A DNA stretch of 64,000 nucleotides from Thiorhodovibrio frisius (GCF_033954835.1 NZ_CP121471.1:1606501-1670500); one strand, 5' to 3'. Counted from the stretch's first letter, positions 16,905-28,538 are shown. Program-made: numbers and translations. Notes: generated by a model from the sequence alone, not told the origin.

Positions 16905-17267
16905 CGCCATCGCACTGATTTTTTTTTAAATTACGACGGTCGCGACCACATTGTATATTTTGATAAAGAAATATCCGTAGGAGATGAGCTTTATACAGGA
17001 AGCGCTTACGATGATTGCGATAAATTGAAAATTTGGAGAAAAACGGCTACTGAAATAAATGAGCAAGGTATCAATTATAAAACCGCATTATCGGTAATGA
17101 CCGAGTCCGATTTAGAATCAAGCCAGGTAACCCTTAAAAACATAAAAAACACAGGAAGGGCGCACCAATATTGTATGCAAGGAGGTTGTTCCACCAAGGA
17201 AAAGAAACCGGTATCTGATGCAAAATGCTGGTTAAGCAGCAAATGCGCATTCAGAAACAAAGAATAG
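16905..17267 (+). pseudogene. AT-rich gene remnant, 3' part only
   Basis: The frame is open from a stop at 16902 but has no ATG or convincing start before a TTG at 17025. It encodes a Lys-rich, Cys-containing tail (YCMQGGCSTKEK, WLSSKCAFRNKE). The upstream 80 bases are of different, GC-rich composition and a run of nine T's lies at the boundary. I read it as the end of a gene cut by recombination. No family is recognised. The rest of 16821-17399 holds nothing else. Confidence 0.4.
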
Positions 17268-17399
17268 CTGAAGTATTGCTCAGCAAATCAATCGCCTAAT
17301 TTGCTGCTCCAGACGCCCTACCAAAGCGCCGGGGCTATCGGTTTACCGCTTTAATGGTCGCATGAGCCTAAACGTTAGCAACAGTGAGAAAAAAAGTAG

Positions 17400-18158
17400 A
17401 TGTTAGAATTGAAGACTTTTAGGCACGGGATTTTTTTTATCTTTATGTTGGCTCCACAACTGCTAATCGGAAATACCTCTGAATCATGGGGTCATATACT
17501 AGGAGCGCGTACAATAAATATTAGTGGCGTTGATTTGGTTTTCTGGGAGGGAGCGCTTTATACCGAAGAGGCAGCGGAAGTAATACAGTCCTTCATGTCG
17601 CTCTCCACCTTTAATAAGGCATTTGAAGGGGGAGTTGTCATTATTGCTCCGCGTAATGAAGCGGAACACGGCGTTTACGATGCGCTTAAAAGAATGGCTA
17701 TTGATGGTGTGGTAGCAGAAGGCTTTAAGAGCGCAGAAGGAACAGCCAAGCCAATAGGACGATGGTCTCCACCATTTGATAATAGGCCGTTTGTTGTTAT
17801 TACCGAGGAATCTTTGAGAAGGAGTAACGCCGGGTTAGTCCATGAATTGCTGCATCATTATTACTGGGCGGCGCCGAAGTCCGTTATAGATGATGTAACT
17901 AAGCTGCACGCAGAGTTCTTGTCTTTGTCTGGTAATAACTTCACCTGGAAAAACGACCCTGGGCACATTTTTGTATACGGCTGTCAGTATTTTTCAATGG
18001 GATACAAGGAAGTACTGAAAGAACACATTTCTAAAATAACGGAGATATGTAACCGTGCCCTCGGGACTATTCTAATTGACCCGCGCGGCACTACGGAAAA
18101 TGGAGTAAGTAGTTGGATTGCTGATTTTGTGAAGCGTAATGGAATGCAACGCAATTAA
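17400..18158 (+). CDS. Putative exported zinc metallopeptidase (HELLH motif), AT-rich
   Basis: 252 residues. A hydrophobic N-terminus (IFFIFMLAPQLLIG) suggests a signal peptide. The centre contains LVHELLHHYYWAAP, an HExxH zinc-peptidase signature with an additional His, near residue 150. The third ligand is not evident; DVTKLHAEFLS about 20 residues later offers His and Glu candidates. I do not recognise a named peptidase family. Base composition is far more AT-rich than the surrounding core, which indicates acquisition by transfer. It stands alone between the two copies of the duplicated segment. Confidence 0.6.
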   Translation: MLELKTFRHGIFFIFMLAPQLLIGNTSESWGHILGARTINISGVDLVFWEGALYTEEAAEVIQSFMSLSTFNKAFEGGVVIIAPRNEAEHGVYDALKRMAIDGVVAEGFKSAEGTAKPIGRWSPPFDNRPFVVITEESLRRSNAGLVHELLHHYYWAAPKSVIDDVTKLHAEFLSLSGNNFTWKNDPGHIFVYGCQYFSMGYKEVLKEHISKITEICNRALGTILIDPRGTTENGVSSWIADFVKRNGMQRN

Positions 18159-18281
18159 AGTGCTAAATTGGCACTCCAGTGGACAGCTTTTCTCTGCGCT
18201 CCAAGCATCGAAAGAGTTGTGCGGTATGCCACAAGAGAGAGAATCGCAGCAATCATGGCTAGGGTATCTCGGTCCAAGTAG

Positions 18282-18311
18282 AATTTATGGGGTCTGAATT
18301 TATGGGGTCTG
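18282..18311. repeat. 15-bp tandem repeat, two units
   Basis: AATTTATGGGGTCTG occurs twice head to tail. It lies in the 240-bp spacer between the putative peptidase gene and the ABC-F remnant, where no gene is visible. Confidence 0.6.
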
Positions 18312-18400
18312 GATCGAATTGTTTTCCCGCCTAGAAAATTAAAGGTTCCAGGTTTGATTTTACTTTCTTCATGAGTTGGTCGGGAGTGGAAATGCCGTGT

Positions 18401-18779
18401 AAGTCATTCTGCGTTACCGGTTGATGCCTGCGTGGCTTTCTTGACGGCAAGGATGGCTTGCCTTCAAATGACAGCCAACCCTACCATCAGCCTTTCGTGG
18501 AACCCTACTTTTGATCTCTACAGCCAACCTCACCATACAGTTCGGCGGCAAGCGGACATCCTGCTGCTCGGCGAGCCCACCAACCTCCTGGACATGGAAT
18601 CGATCGAGTCGCTGAACACCGCGCTGGAAGGCTACCCGGGCACCCTGATCCTTGTCAGTCACGATCGCGAGTTCGTCTCCTCGCTGGCGACCCGCATCAT
18701 CGAGCTGACGCCCCAGGGCGTCATCAACTTCAGCGGCAACTACGAAGAGTATCTGGAAAGCGGGAGCGCGCCAGCGTAA
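18401..18779 (+). pseudogene. Collapsed copy of the ABC-F gene
   Basis: The first about 155 bases match the leader and first codons of the complete gene (from about 9324). The sequence then jumps into the ATPase core: GGACATCCTGCTGCTCGGCG from the first Walker B continues as the second Walker B region ([15 protein letters not shown]) to the normal stop. The likely cause is recombination between the two similar Walker B segments, deleting about 850 bases. The native start is out of frame with the C-terminus and no Walker A remains, so it is not functional. Confidence 0.8.
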
Positions 18780-18840
18780 GGCATGAGCCTGACTGGTCGA
18801 TGATCGCACCTCATCTTTAAGACGTGGTGGACGTCCGCCG

Positions 18841-18963
18841 ATGAACGGCAACGCCTTGGAAAAACGCCTTGCGATGCTGCACGACATGGATCGCTATGCG
18901 CAACTGATCGAGGAATCGGCCCGGGCAACGGCGATTGCACAGCACGAACTCGACGATATATAA
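18841..18963 (+). CDS. Small conserved protein, second copy, truncated
   Basis: 40 residues, MNGNALEKRLAMLHDMDRYA to QHELDDI, matching the first copy at 11089-11262 but ending after ELDD, where AT-rich foreign sequence begins. The hydrophobic C-terminal helix is lost. Probably a broken copy interrupted by the insertion that carries the 19027-19524 gene. Confidence 0.4.
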   Translation: MNGNALEKRLAMLHDMDRYAQLIEESARATAIAQHELDDI

Positions 18964-19026
18964 CCCAAGTAGCTCGCATAGGCTCCCTGTCAGTAATTCC
19001 CTATTCCTATTGCACGGGACTTAAAA

Positions 19027-19524
19027 TCAATAACCTACGGTCCAGAGAATACCTTCTTCCCCAGCTGCAAAAGCTGTAAGTAAGTTAATTATTGTTGGAG
19101 TTACATTCACGGCAGAAGTCGCGTTTTCGGCGTTGGAATACTCTAAAGCATCTGAGTCTTTGCCCAAAATATCAGCATCCAAGAAATGATACAGTCGCAT
19201 GTGATGACCGCATTTTTGTAGATCAGCCTTAATCGAGACAAAATCAGTCACGACTTCGCCCCGGAAAAACACAACTCGTGCGTTTCTTGTTTGGCATTCT
19301 GTATCCAGAAATGCTTTAAATTTTTTCACATTTATAATTCGGCGAATGAAATGTGCTTCAACTACAGTGACGCATCCATGGTTTTCTGTTAAAAAAGGGC
19401 GGCAGTCGCTCATTCCTTCGGTCGGTATTTCACCCTCATACATTGTATTCAAATGCAGACTGCGCCATTGATTCTTAGTATTTTGCCGTTTTCCTATCAA
19501 TCCTATGAAAAATATAGACTCCAT
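19027..19524 (-). CDS. Hypothetical protein, AT-rich
   Basis: 165 residues, mixed alpha/beta character, with no signal peptide or membrane segment beyond a short N-terminal FFIGLIG. Sequences such as FRGEVVTDFVSIKADLQKCG and HMRLYHFLDADILG are visible, but no family is recognised. Codon use is AT-rich, unlike the flanking duplicated DNA. It is inserted exactly where the second copy of the small conserved gene is interrupted. Confidence 0.5.
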   Translation of the reverse strand: MESIFFIGLIGKRQNTKNQWRSLHLNTMYEGEIPTEGMSDCRPFLTENHGCVTVVEAHFIRRIINVKKFKAFLDTECQTRNARVVFFRGEVVTDFVSIKADLQKCGHHMRLYHFLDADILGKDSDALEYSNAENATSAVNVTPTIINLLTAFAAGEEGILWTVGY

Positions 19525-19664
19525 CTTTATTTCCTGTCGTTGGACGAAGCCGCTCTGCGGAGAACCGAGCGATGCAGTCCGGTCAACAATATCACCTTAA
19601 ACCCTCGGGTTGGAGGGGGTGTCTATCAATAACCATGAGGTGATACTCACCTATCAAGGTCGGA

Positions 19665-19886
19665 ATGGCAGTTTTCTGGATCGATGATCGCACCTCATCA
19701 TTAAGACTTGCGTGGACGTCCGCCGATGAACGGCAACGCCTTGCGATCCTGCACGACATGGATCGCCATGAGCAACTGATCGAGGAATCGGCCCGGGCAA
19801 CGGCGATTGCACAGGACGAACTCGACGACCTGCGGCTGTCCTGGCGCTATCTGATCCTGGGGTTGATGATGTTGGAGCTATTCTAG
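19665..19886 (+). pseudogene. Small conserved protein, third copy, altered N-terminus
   Basis: From RLAILHDMDRHEQLIEE to the end WRYLILGLMMLELF it matches the first copy. Compared with that copy, about 13 bases are missing after the ACGCCTTG near the original start, which shifts the frame, so the only in-frame ATG (19665) lies in unrelated upstream sequence. Expression is doubtful. It is followed by the same spacer as copy A (11263-11480). Confidence 0.4.
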
Positions 19887-20019
19887 GACGCGCTGGCGCG
19901 CGGCCAAGAGGCTTCATGTGGCCCGAACTATTTTCTACGAAGAGTATCGCTCAAAAAACGCTTCCGTGAGAAGAGCAGAGTCAAGAATTGTTTGTCGGAA
20001 TCGATGCGCTTTCGGTTTG

Positions 20020-20087
20020 CCTGGGGTTGATGGTCTTGATGCCGGCGGCCAGGAAATCTGCCCGATCGCGAGTGACGACTGCAAGAC
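20020..20087 (-). pseudogene. Fragment of the vapC 3' end (copy B)
   Basis: Base-for-base the same fragment as at 11396-11463. It lies in an about 340-bp stretch (19,800-20,150 versus 11,180-11,530) that looks identical between copies, which indicates a recent duplication or gene conversion. Confidence 0.7.
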
Positions 20088-20104
20088 GTTACTGGGCTGA
20101 CGCA

Positions 20105-20851
20105 TCAATATTCCCCGGTACCCGCATCGCTGCAATTGTCATAGACCCGAATCATCACCGTTTGCTTGGTGCCTGAAATCCGCACCGAGCCAGTGCAGAT
20201 GAGCCCGACCTCGTCCGGGTTGAAAAACCGGGTGCGGCCGAATGTGACCTGATAGTTGTAGGTGCCGGCCATGCCACCTCCAAAGCCCTCGGTGATTGTG
20301 GGGTTCCACGTGTTGTTGTCGCTGATGTAGCCGGGTCCGCCGGATAGGCTGATCCGCATGGCGTCAGGCGGGCAGTTCCAACCCGTGCAGTCGGCATCCA
20401 CCATCACAAAATCAACTGAACCGCCTCCGGACGAGCCCCCGCTCGACCCGCTATAGGAGCGCCGCGCCGCCAGCCGCCGCTGTTCCTCCTCACGTTTGCG
20501 CTGCTCCTCGGCCTCGGCGGCCGCCCGGCGCTGGCGCTCCGCCTCCTCGCGCTCGCGCCGCTCCTTGTCGGCCTTGGCCGCGCGATTGTCCGCGATCAGC
20601 TTCTCGACCGCGCGAATCTCATCCGGCGCATAGGCCATGTTGCGCGCCGCGGCCAAGTGCTCCTCGGCCAGCTCGAAATCCCAGTCTTGGGCGGCATCGC
20701 GCGCTTGCTCCAACAGCTCTTGCTGGCCCCGTTCCTGGTATTGCTTGTAGCCCTGATAGCGGTCGTAAAGACCGCGGTCGATGGCCACCGCGGTGCCACA
20801 ACAAATGATACCGGCAGTCAAGACAACCGGCTGTATCCATGATGAATTCAT
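20105..20851 (-). CDS. Exported coiled-coil protein of the DGR cassette (copy B)
   Basis: 248 residues, nearly identical to the copy at 11481-12239. The only sizeable difference is a four-residue contraction in the Glu/Arg/Ala coiled coil (AEAEEQRKREEEQ), plus a few substitutions near the N-terminus. The hydrophobic N-terminal segment and the Cys-containing C-terminal domain are unchanged. It is intact although the neighbouring DGR enzymes were lost, which suggests that it is useful together with the target protein. Function unknown. Confidence 0.68.
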   Translation of the reverse strand: MNSSWIQPVVLTAGIICCGTAVAIDRGLYDRYQGYKQYQERGQQELLEQARDAAQDWDFELAEEHLAAARNMAYAPDEIRAVEKLIADNRAAKADKERREREEAERQRRAAAEAEEQRKREEEQRRLAARRSYSGSSGGSSGGGSVDFVMVDADCTGWNCPPDAMRISLSGGPGYISDNNTWNPTITEGFGGGMAGTYNYQVTFGRTRFFNPDEVGLICTGSVRISGTKQTVMIRVYDNCSDAGTGEY

Positions 20852-20875
20852 ATGCATCATACCTGCTGAGATTGT

Positions 20876-20902
20876 GGTGGATGCACTGCGCTTATCCACC
20901 CT
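20876..20902. repeat. REP-like palindromic sequence, copy 2
   Basis: GGTGGATGCACTGCGCTTAT followed by CCACC. In this locus it abuts the truncated avd gene, exactly where the reverse transcriptase and template are missing, so it marks the deletion breakpoint. Confidence 0.55.
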
Positions 20903-21182
20903 GGCCAGCGGCGGGATCGAGAAACCCTAGCTCAAGGGCCAGGCGCATCAGATGCCGCAGCTTCTCCAGGCCCAGGTTGGCCTGTTGAAGCATGCCGCGG
21001 CGTTCGCGGGTAAAGGTCGCCTCGATCAGGCGCTCCAGCACGTCCAGGGCCGTGGTCTCGATGCGGTCGCCAAGCAGAAAGCGCTGGGCGCGCGGAAACT
21101 TGTCCAGTGTCGGGATCAGCCAGAGCAGAAAGCGGCGGTGGGCCTCCAAGGCCGGGCCGGTGCGGCGGGCGGGGTCAGTCAT
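20892..21182 (-). pseudogene. Truncated avd (copy B)
   Basis: 96 residues, almost identical to residues 1-90 of the complete Avd up to ALELGFLDP, then six unrelated residues and a stop. The last helix (RYEYAARAIDETGRLV in the complete copy) and the overlap with a reverse transcriptase are gone. The helical bundle would be incomplete, so I regard it as non-functional. Confidence 0.8.
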
Positions 21183-21200
21183 GATGAAAAAAAATCGCGA

Positions 21201-21222
21201 CCAGGGGGCTATCGCCCCCTGG
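21201..21222 (-). promoter_or_regulatory. DGR target-recognition hairpin downstream of VR2
   Basis: CCAGGGGGC-GATA-GCCCCCTGG: a perfect 9-bp stem with the same GATA loop as at VR1, 43 bases from the VR2 end. Its preservation means the second target still carries the cis-signal expected for homing. Confidence 0.78.
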
Positions 21223-21249
21223 ACCCCCAAGAGGTAAAGAAGAAAAGAA

Positions 21250-22308
21250 TCAAGGTGTAAGCGTCCTGGCCACGCGGAAACCGAGGCTGTAGTTCCGGTA
21301 GCCGGTGTCGTTCCAGTTGCGGTAGCCCGAGCGCAGATTCCTTGGAACGTTGTCCCAGGAGCCGCCCCGCAGCACGCGCCGCGCGCAGTTGCCACGGTTC
21401 CAGGCAGCGCCATTGGTCGGTGCGCCCCGGTAGCTGTCGTTCCAGCAGTCCTGGGTCCATTCCCAGACGTTGCCGTGCATGTCGGCGAGCCCCCAGGGGT
21501 TGCTCGGGTAGCTGCCCACGGGCTGGGTCTTCTGCAGATACACGCCGGTCTTGGCGCCGCAGTCGTTGTAATCGCTGTTGCCGTCGTAGTTGGCTTGGCG
21601 GGTGCTGATGCAGCGCCCCGTGCTGAAGGCGGTGGTGGTACCTGCGCGGGCGGCGTATTCCCACTTGGCCTCGGTGGGCAACCGATACGCCTGGCCGGTC
21701 TTGCGGTTCAACCAGCGGAGGTAGTCCTGGGCATCGTCCCAGGAGACGTTGATGACCGGGCGGTCATCCCGACCCCAACCCTCGTCTTCCGGCTCGTGCT
21801 TGCAGCCGCCATCGGCGACGCAAGCGTCCCAGTCGGCGAAGGTGACCTCGGTCTTGCCCAGCTCAAAGGCGGGCACGCTGACCTGGTGGGCAGGCTTTTC
21901 ATAGTCGCTGCATTCGGCCTCGCCGGGCTGACAGCCCATCAGGAAGCGCCCGGCGGGGATGCGTACCATCTCGGGGCCAAGAACTGGCGCGAGGTGCACC
22001 GGCTGGATGGCGCCAGCGGCGACGAAGACCTCTTGGCTGGTCTTGCCAGGGCGCTTGCCTTCGACGACGGCCTCCACGCGGTATTCGCCTTCGTCCAGTT
22101 CCAGCACCAGGGCCTTGCCCGGTTGCTTGGGCGTGTTGCCTTTGCGCTGGCCGTCCAGGTAGATCTTGGCCCCGCCTGGGCTGGAGGTGACCTCCAGCAG
22201 GCCCTTTTCCGCCAGGGCGGGCAGCGGCAGCGCCAGGATGAGCAGGGCGCAAAGGGCATGGAGGGCACGGGGAAGGCGGCAGGCCGCGGGGGCTGCGATG
22301 GTTATCAT
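21250..22308 (-). CDS. DGR target protein 2: exported PEGA plus FGE/C-type-lectin-fold protein
   Basis: 352 residues, same length and architecture as target 1: signal peptide ending LPALA, PEGA domain, FGE-like domain, C-terminal variable repeat (residues about 307-348). Outside the repeat, differences are few, such as ECSDYEKPAH for ECRDDEKPAH and PTEAKWEYAA for PTEAEWEYAA, the latter placing Lys at a usually acidic position. The frame is intact. No reverse transcriptase or template follows, only a truncated avd, so diversification would have to be supplied from the first locus. Confidence 0.88.
   Translation of the reverse strand: MITIAAPAACRLPRALHALCALLILALPLPALAEKGLLEVTSSPGGAKIYLDGQRKGNTPKQPGKALVLELDEGEYRVEAVVEGKRPGKTSQEVFVAAGAIQPVHLAPVLGPEMVRIPAGRFLMGCQPGEAECSDYEKPAHQVSVPAFELGKTEVTFADWDACVADGGCKHEPEDEGWGRDDRPVINVSWDDAQDYLRWLNRKTGQAYRLPTEAKWEYAARAGTTTAFSTGRCISTRQANYDGNSDYNDCGAKTGVYLQKTQPVGSYPSNPWGLADMHGNVWEWTQDCWNDSYRGAPTNGAAWNRGNCARRVLRGGSWDNVPRNLRSGYRNWNDTGYRNYSLGFRVARTLTP
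21266..21388 (-). repeat. DGR variable repeat VR2
   Basis: 123 bp aligned without gaps to the TR. There are eight differences, all at TR adenines: AAC to GAC, AAT to GTT (two), AAC to TAC (three codons), AGG to TGG, AAC to AGC. The encoded stretch is SWDNVPRNLRSGYRNWNDTG then YRNYSLGFRVA. It is closer to the TR than VR1 and differs from VR1 at most variable sites. Confidence 0.93.
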
Positions 22309-22434
22309 GGGGGAAGACTCCTTTCGGTTAGGGGCAGGGGGCTGGAGTGGATGCGCCGGCGTGGACGGCGAATGCTGGCGGGCGAGATGGTAGCCGGTAT
22401 GGGTGTTTGGCTCTAGCTGGCATTGGTGGATGCG

Positions 22435-22453
22435 CTTCGCTTATCCATCCTAC
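22435..22453. repeat. REP-like palindromic sequence, copy 3
   Basis: GGTGGATGCGCTTCGCTTAT followed by CCATCC, the third relative of the palindromes at 12264 and 20876, here upstream of target gene 2. The rest of 22309-22553 holds no gene. Confidence 0.5.
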
Positions 22454-22553
22454 GGCTTGATTCTCCATCGTGCCCCACCAAGGCGAATTGCTTGGGGAAA
22501 ATCCTTCCGGCAGAAAAGTAGCATCAAGTCCTGGTTGAGGAATCGGGGTCGCC

Positions 22554-22979
22554 TTAGCTCTGCCAGGGGTTAATGGTCTTGATGCCGGCGGCCAGGAAAT
22601 CCGTGGTATCGCGCGTGACGACTGATAAACCATTGTGGGCGGCTGTGGCGGCGATCAGAACATCCGGATGGCTGAAAGTGTGGCCGGCTTTGCGGCCCTG
22701 TTCGATGATCAGGCGCCATTGCACCAGGACATCCTCCGAGATGGGTAGCACACGATTCTGAAACATCGGACGGAGTTGGTTTTGCAGCCACAGTCGGATT
22801 TCAGCGCGGCGCTTGAGGTCGCCCAATTGTTCTATCCCGAAGCGTATCTCGGCGAAGGTGACCTCGCTAACGAATAGTTGCGACAGGGGCAGCCCGCGAA
22901 TGAATGCGATCACCTTTTGCGCAGGTCGCGGGCGCCGCAATTCCGATAGGACGTTGGTATCGAGCATCCATCCGGTCAT
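22554..22979 (-). CDS. vapC: PIN-domain toxin, VapC family
   Basis: 141-residue ribonuclease toxin. The acidic metal-binding residues of the PIN fold are all present: MLDTNVLSEL (Asp near 7), SEVTFAEIRFGIEQL (Glu near 43), SHPDVLIAATA (Asp near 104) and VVTRDTTDF (Asp near 122). It overlaps the antitoxin by 4 bases (ATGA), the usual toxin-antitoxin arrangement. Pieces of this same gene occur at 11396, 15332 and 20020, so it is the parental sequence for the fragments that border the DGR cassettes. Confidence 0.87.
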   Translation of the reverse strand: MTGWMLDTNVLSELRRPRPAQKVIAFIRGLPLSQLFVSEVTFAEIRFGIEQLGDLKRRAEIRLWLQNQLRPMFQNRVLPISEDVLVQWRLIIEQGRKAGHTFSHPDVLIAATAAHNGLSVVTRDTTDFLAAGIKTINPWQS

Positions 22980-23272
22980 AGGGCAACGTCCCGCACCGGC
23001 CCCGATACCCTGGCATGCTCAATGTCGACTTCGGCAAGGGGGGATTCGCGCAGGAGATCGATCAACTGCTGACCGGTGGCCTGTCCGCGCAGGTGTTCGT
23101 ATTCTGTTTCGGACAAGACCACGACTTTGGGTTGACCGTTCACCGTGACATGCTGCGGTCCGGAGTCGGTCGCGAGACGGACAAGTTCGCTGAAACGCGC
23201 CTTGGCGTCTTGAAGCTTCCAGCTGTGCGCGGTCTGGGGCGATTGCTCGTTGGAAACAGATTGATGATTCAT
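22976..23272 (-). CDS. vapB: Phd/YefM-type antitoxin partner of VapC
   Basis: 98-residue DNA-binding antitoxin. SWKLQDAKARFSELVRLA and VTVNGQPKVVVLSETEYEHL are the Phd/YefM N-domain; the C-terminal about 35 residues would neutralise the toxin. It precedes vapC with a 4-base overlap, and the complex is expected to repress its own promoter. A 39-base stretch from its 3' part is repeated at 23581-23619. Confidence 0.85.
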   Translation of the reverse strand: MNHQSVSNEQSPQTAHSWKLQDAKARFSELVRLATDSGPQHVTVNGQPKVVVLSETEYEHLRGQATGQQLIDLLRESPLAEVDIEHARVSGPVRDVAL

Positions 23273-23372
23273 GGCGTGTGCTTCATTCTAGTTTGGCTGA
23301 CTAGGAGGTTAGCGACTCTCGTTGATTCGGGCAAGTTCGAGGGCTAAACCGCGACAACGGCGGCCCTGTTGC

Positions 23373-23619
23373 AAATATTGCTTTTAGCCCTGATCGCGGT
23401 CATGGAACCCGCGGTCGATGGCGACAGCACTGCCGCAGATGGCGTCGCCCCGCGGCGCGCGACGGGAGCATTCGCCATGCATCGAGGTAGCACCATTGGT
23501 CGGTGCGCCCCGGTCGATGGCGTTCCAGCAGTCCGGGTCAATTTATTTACAAATTACAAGGTTCCAGGTTCGATTTAACTGATTCGCGCAGGAGATCGAT
23601 CAACTGCTGACCGGTGGCC
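23373..23619. other. Mosaic of degraded cassette fragments
   Basis: Three remnants follow each other: 23373-23440 resembles the start of the exported coiled-coil gene, 23494-23537 the FGE-like target gene just upstream of its variable repeat, and 23581-23619 is the vapB 3' part. They are more diverged than copies A and B, which suggests an older third cassette. The surrounding 23273-23803 contains no intact gene. A motif AAGGTTCCAGGTT at 23558 also occurs at 18346. Confidence 0.5.
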
Positions 23620-23803
23620 GCCGCTTCAAAGCAGATCATCAAGCATTGCAGGCTCTTACAATTTGCAGTTTTGATCTGCAATTTGTAAGAAAACCGAGCC
23701 CGGCGGCATTGCGTGCTGGGGTTTCTGGTGTGATGTGATGCTCCACGCTCGTCGCTGGCACGCCAAAACGGCCATTCCGAAATGACCATTCCAAATAAGG
23801 CCA

Positions 23804-24295
23804 TCAGAGCGCGCAGCCCATGACGATGGCATCTTCGCGGCCTTTGACGGCCGGATAGTAGCCGCGGCGCAGGCCGATCTCGTTGAAGCCTTCGGCCTGG
23901 TAGAGGGCGAGGGCGGCGCGGTTGGATGCGCGCACTTCGAGAAAGGCGGAGGCGGCTTGGCGCTGTCTGGCGATCGCGAGCAGGCGTCTGAGCAGGAGAC
24001 GTCCGAGTCCCTGGCGCTGGTGGCTGGGGTGGATGCAGAGATTGAGCAGATGGCATTCGTCGACCACGAGCATGATGACGCCATGGCCAATCAACTCGCA
24101 TGAGACCGGCTGTTCGAGCACCATGCAGTAATGGCCGGCCTTGAGTGAGTCCTGAAAGATGCCCTGGCTCCAGGGGCTGTGATAGGCGGCACGCTCGACG
24201 GCGAGCACGGCTGTCAGGTCGTGCAGGGTCATGCGGCGCAGATACAGGCCGGGGCTGTCTGGGATGTCGTTGGTTGCGGTCTCGGTAGCCTGCAT
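23804..24295 (-). CDS. rimI: Ribosomal protein S18 alanine N-acetyltransferase RimI
   Basis: 163-residue GNAT acetyltransferase that acetylates the N-terminus of ribosomal protein S18 with acetyl-CoA. Motif A is LCIHPSHQRQGLGRLLLRRL (the Q/RxxGxG/A acetyl-CoA loop, residues about 86-105). The RimI-typical end EVRASNRAALALYQAEGF then IGLRRGYYP is present, as is HSPWSQGIFQDSLKAGHYC near the N-terminus. It appears monocistronic here and marks the return to core genome after the accessory region. Confidence 0.9.
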   Translation of the reverse strand: MQATETATNDIPDSPGLYLRRMTLHDLTAVLAVERAAYHSPWSQGIFQDSLKAGHYCMVLEQPVSCELIGHGVIMLVVDECHLLNLCIHPSHQRQGLGRLLLRRLLAIARQRQAASAFLEVRASNRAALALYQAEGFNEIGLRRGYYPAVKGREDAIVMGCAL

Positions 24296-24828
24296 CGGGG
24301 GAAGGACTGTCGCTTGGGGTCGGTGGTTGTGATTTCGGGGGATTTGCCAGCTGCGGTGCGCGTTCCAGCGCGGGTTTCGGGCCTAGTTCCGCAGCACAGG
24401 GGTTGATGGGGCAAATACTGACCGGCGTCACGCGCTTGCGCGATTATCGGAAGAAGCTTGCTCAAAGGGGGTCAAAAGCCGTGCCATCCGCGTTATATTG
24501 GCAACCTTGGGATGGGGGCGCAAGGCGACCGGGATCACGATTCTGGGCCGCCGCGCAGGCCGCTATCCCAGGCAGCCACTATCCCAGTAGGCATCCCAGT
24601 AGGCACTGCATCAAAGCGTTCAGCGAGTCTGAGGATCATCAGTTTCCGCAGCTACAAGGTGACGGCGCTCGCCGGTATGCTCCGGTCGGGCGTGTCCGTG
24701 TTTGGTCAGATTTGCGCTGAAGCATGTTTTTCAGCCAATCTGGCGATTGGAAACATGGCGATTGGGAGCGAGTTGCCTGCCACTGAACCAATTCATCTCA
24801 TCCGTCAACCCAGCATTCGGGACTGATC
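24296..24828. other. Intergenic region upstream of rimI and nifJ (divergent)
   Basis: 533 bases without a convincing gene. A 12-bp direct repeat ATCCCAGTAGGC occurs twice at 24581-24604. I looked for a sigma-54 (GG-N10-GC) element before nifJ and did not find a clear one. Confidence 0.45.
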
Positions 24829-28437
<3,609 letters not shown>

Positions 28438-28538
28438 GGGGCCGGCTCGGCTCACCGGGTGCCGGACGCGGATTGGCTGCGCGTCTGGCACTCGGTTTCA
28501 GGATTCAGAACGCCTAATTTTTTCCCGGAGAAACACCC

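Noticed and set aside
23547-24431. 294-residue minus-strand frame over rimI
   Set aside because: Arg/Pro-rich shadow of rimI in another frame; rimI has full GNAT motifs.
24700-24828. Sigma-54 / NifA promoter before nifJ
   Set aside because: GGTCAGATTTGC has eight rather than ten bases between GG and GC; no upstream activator motif was seen.
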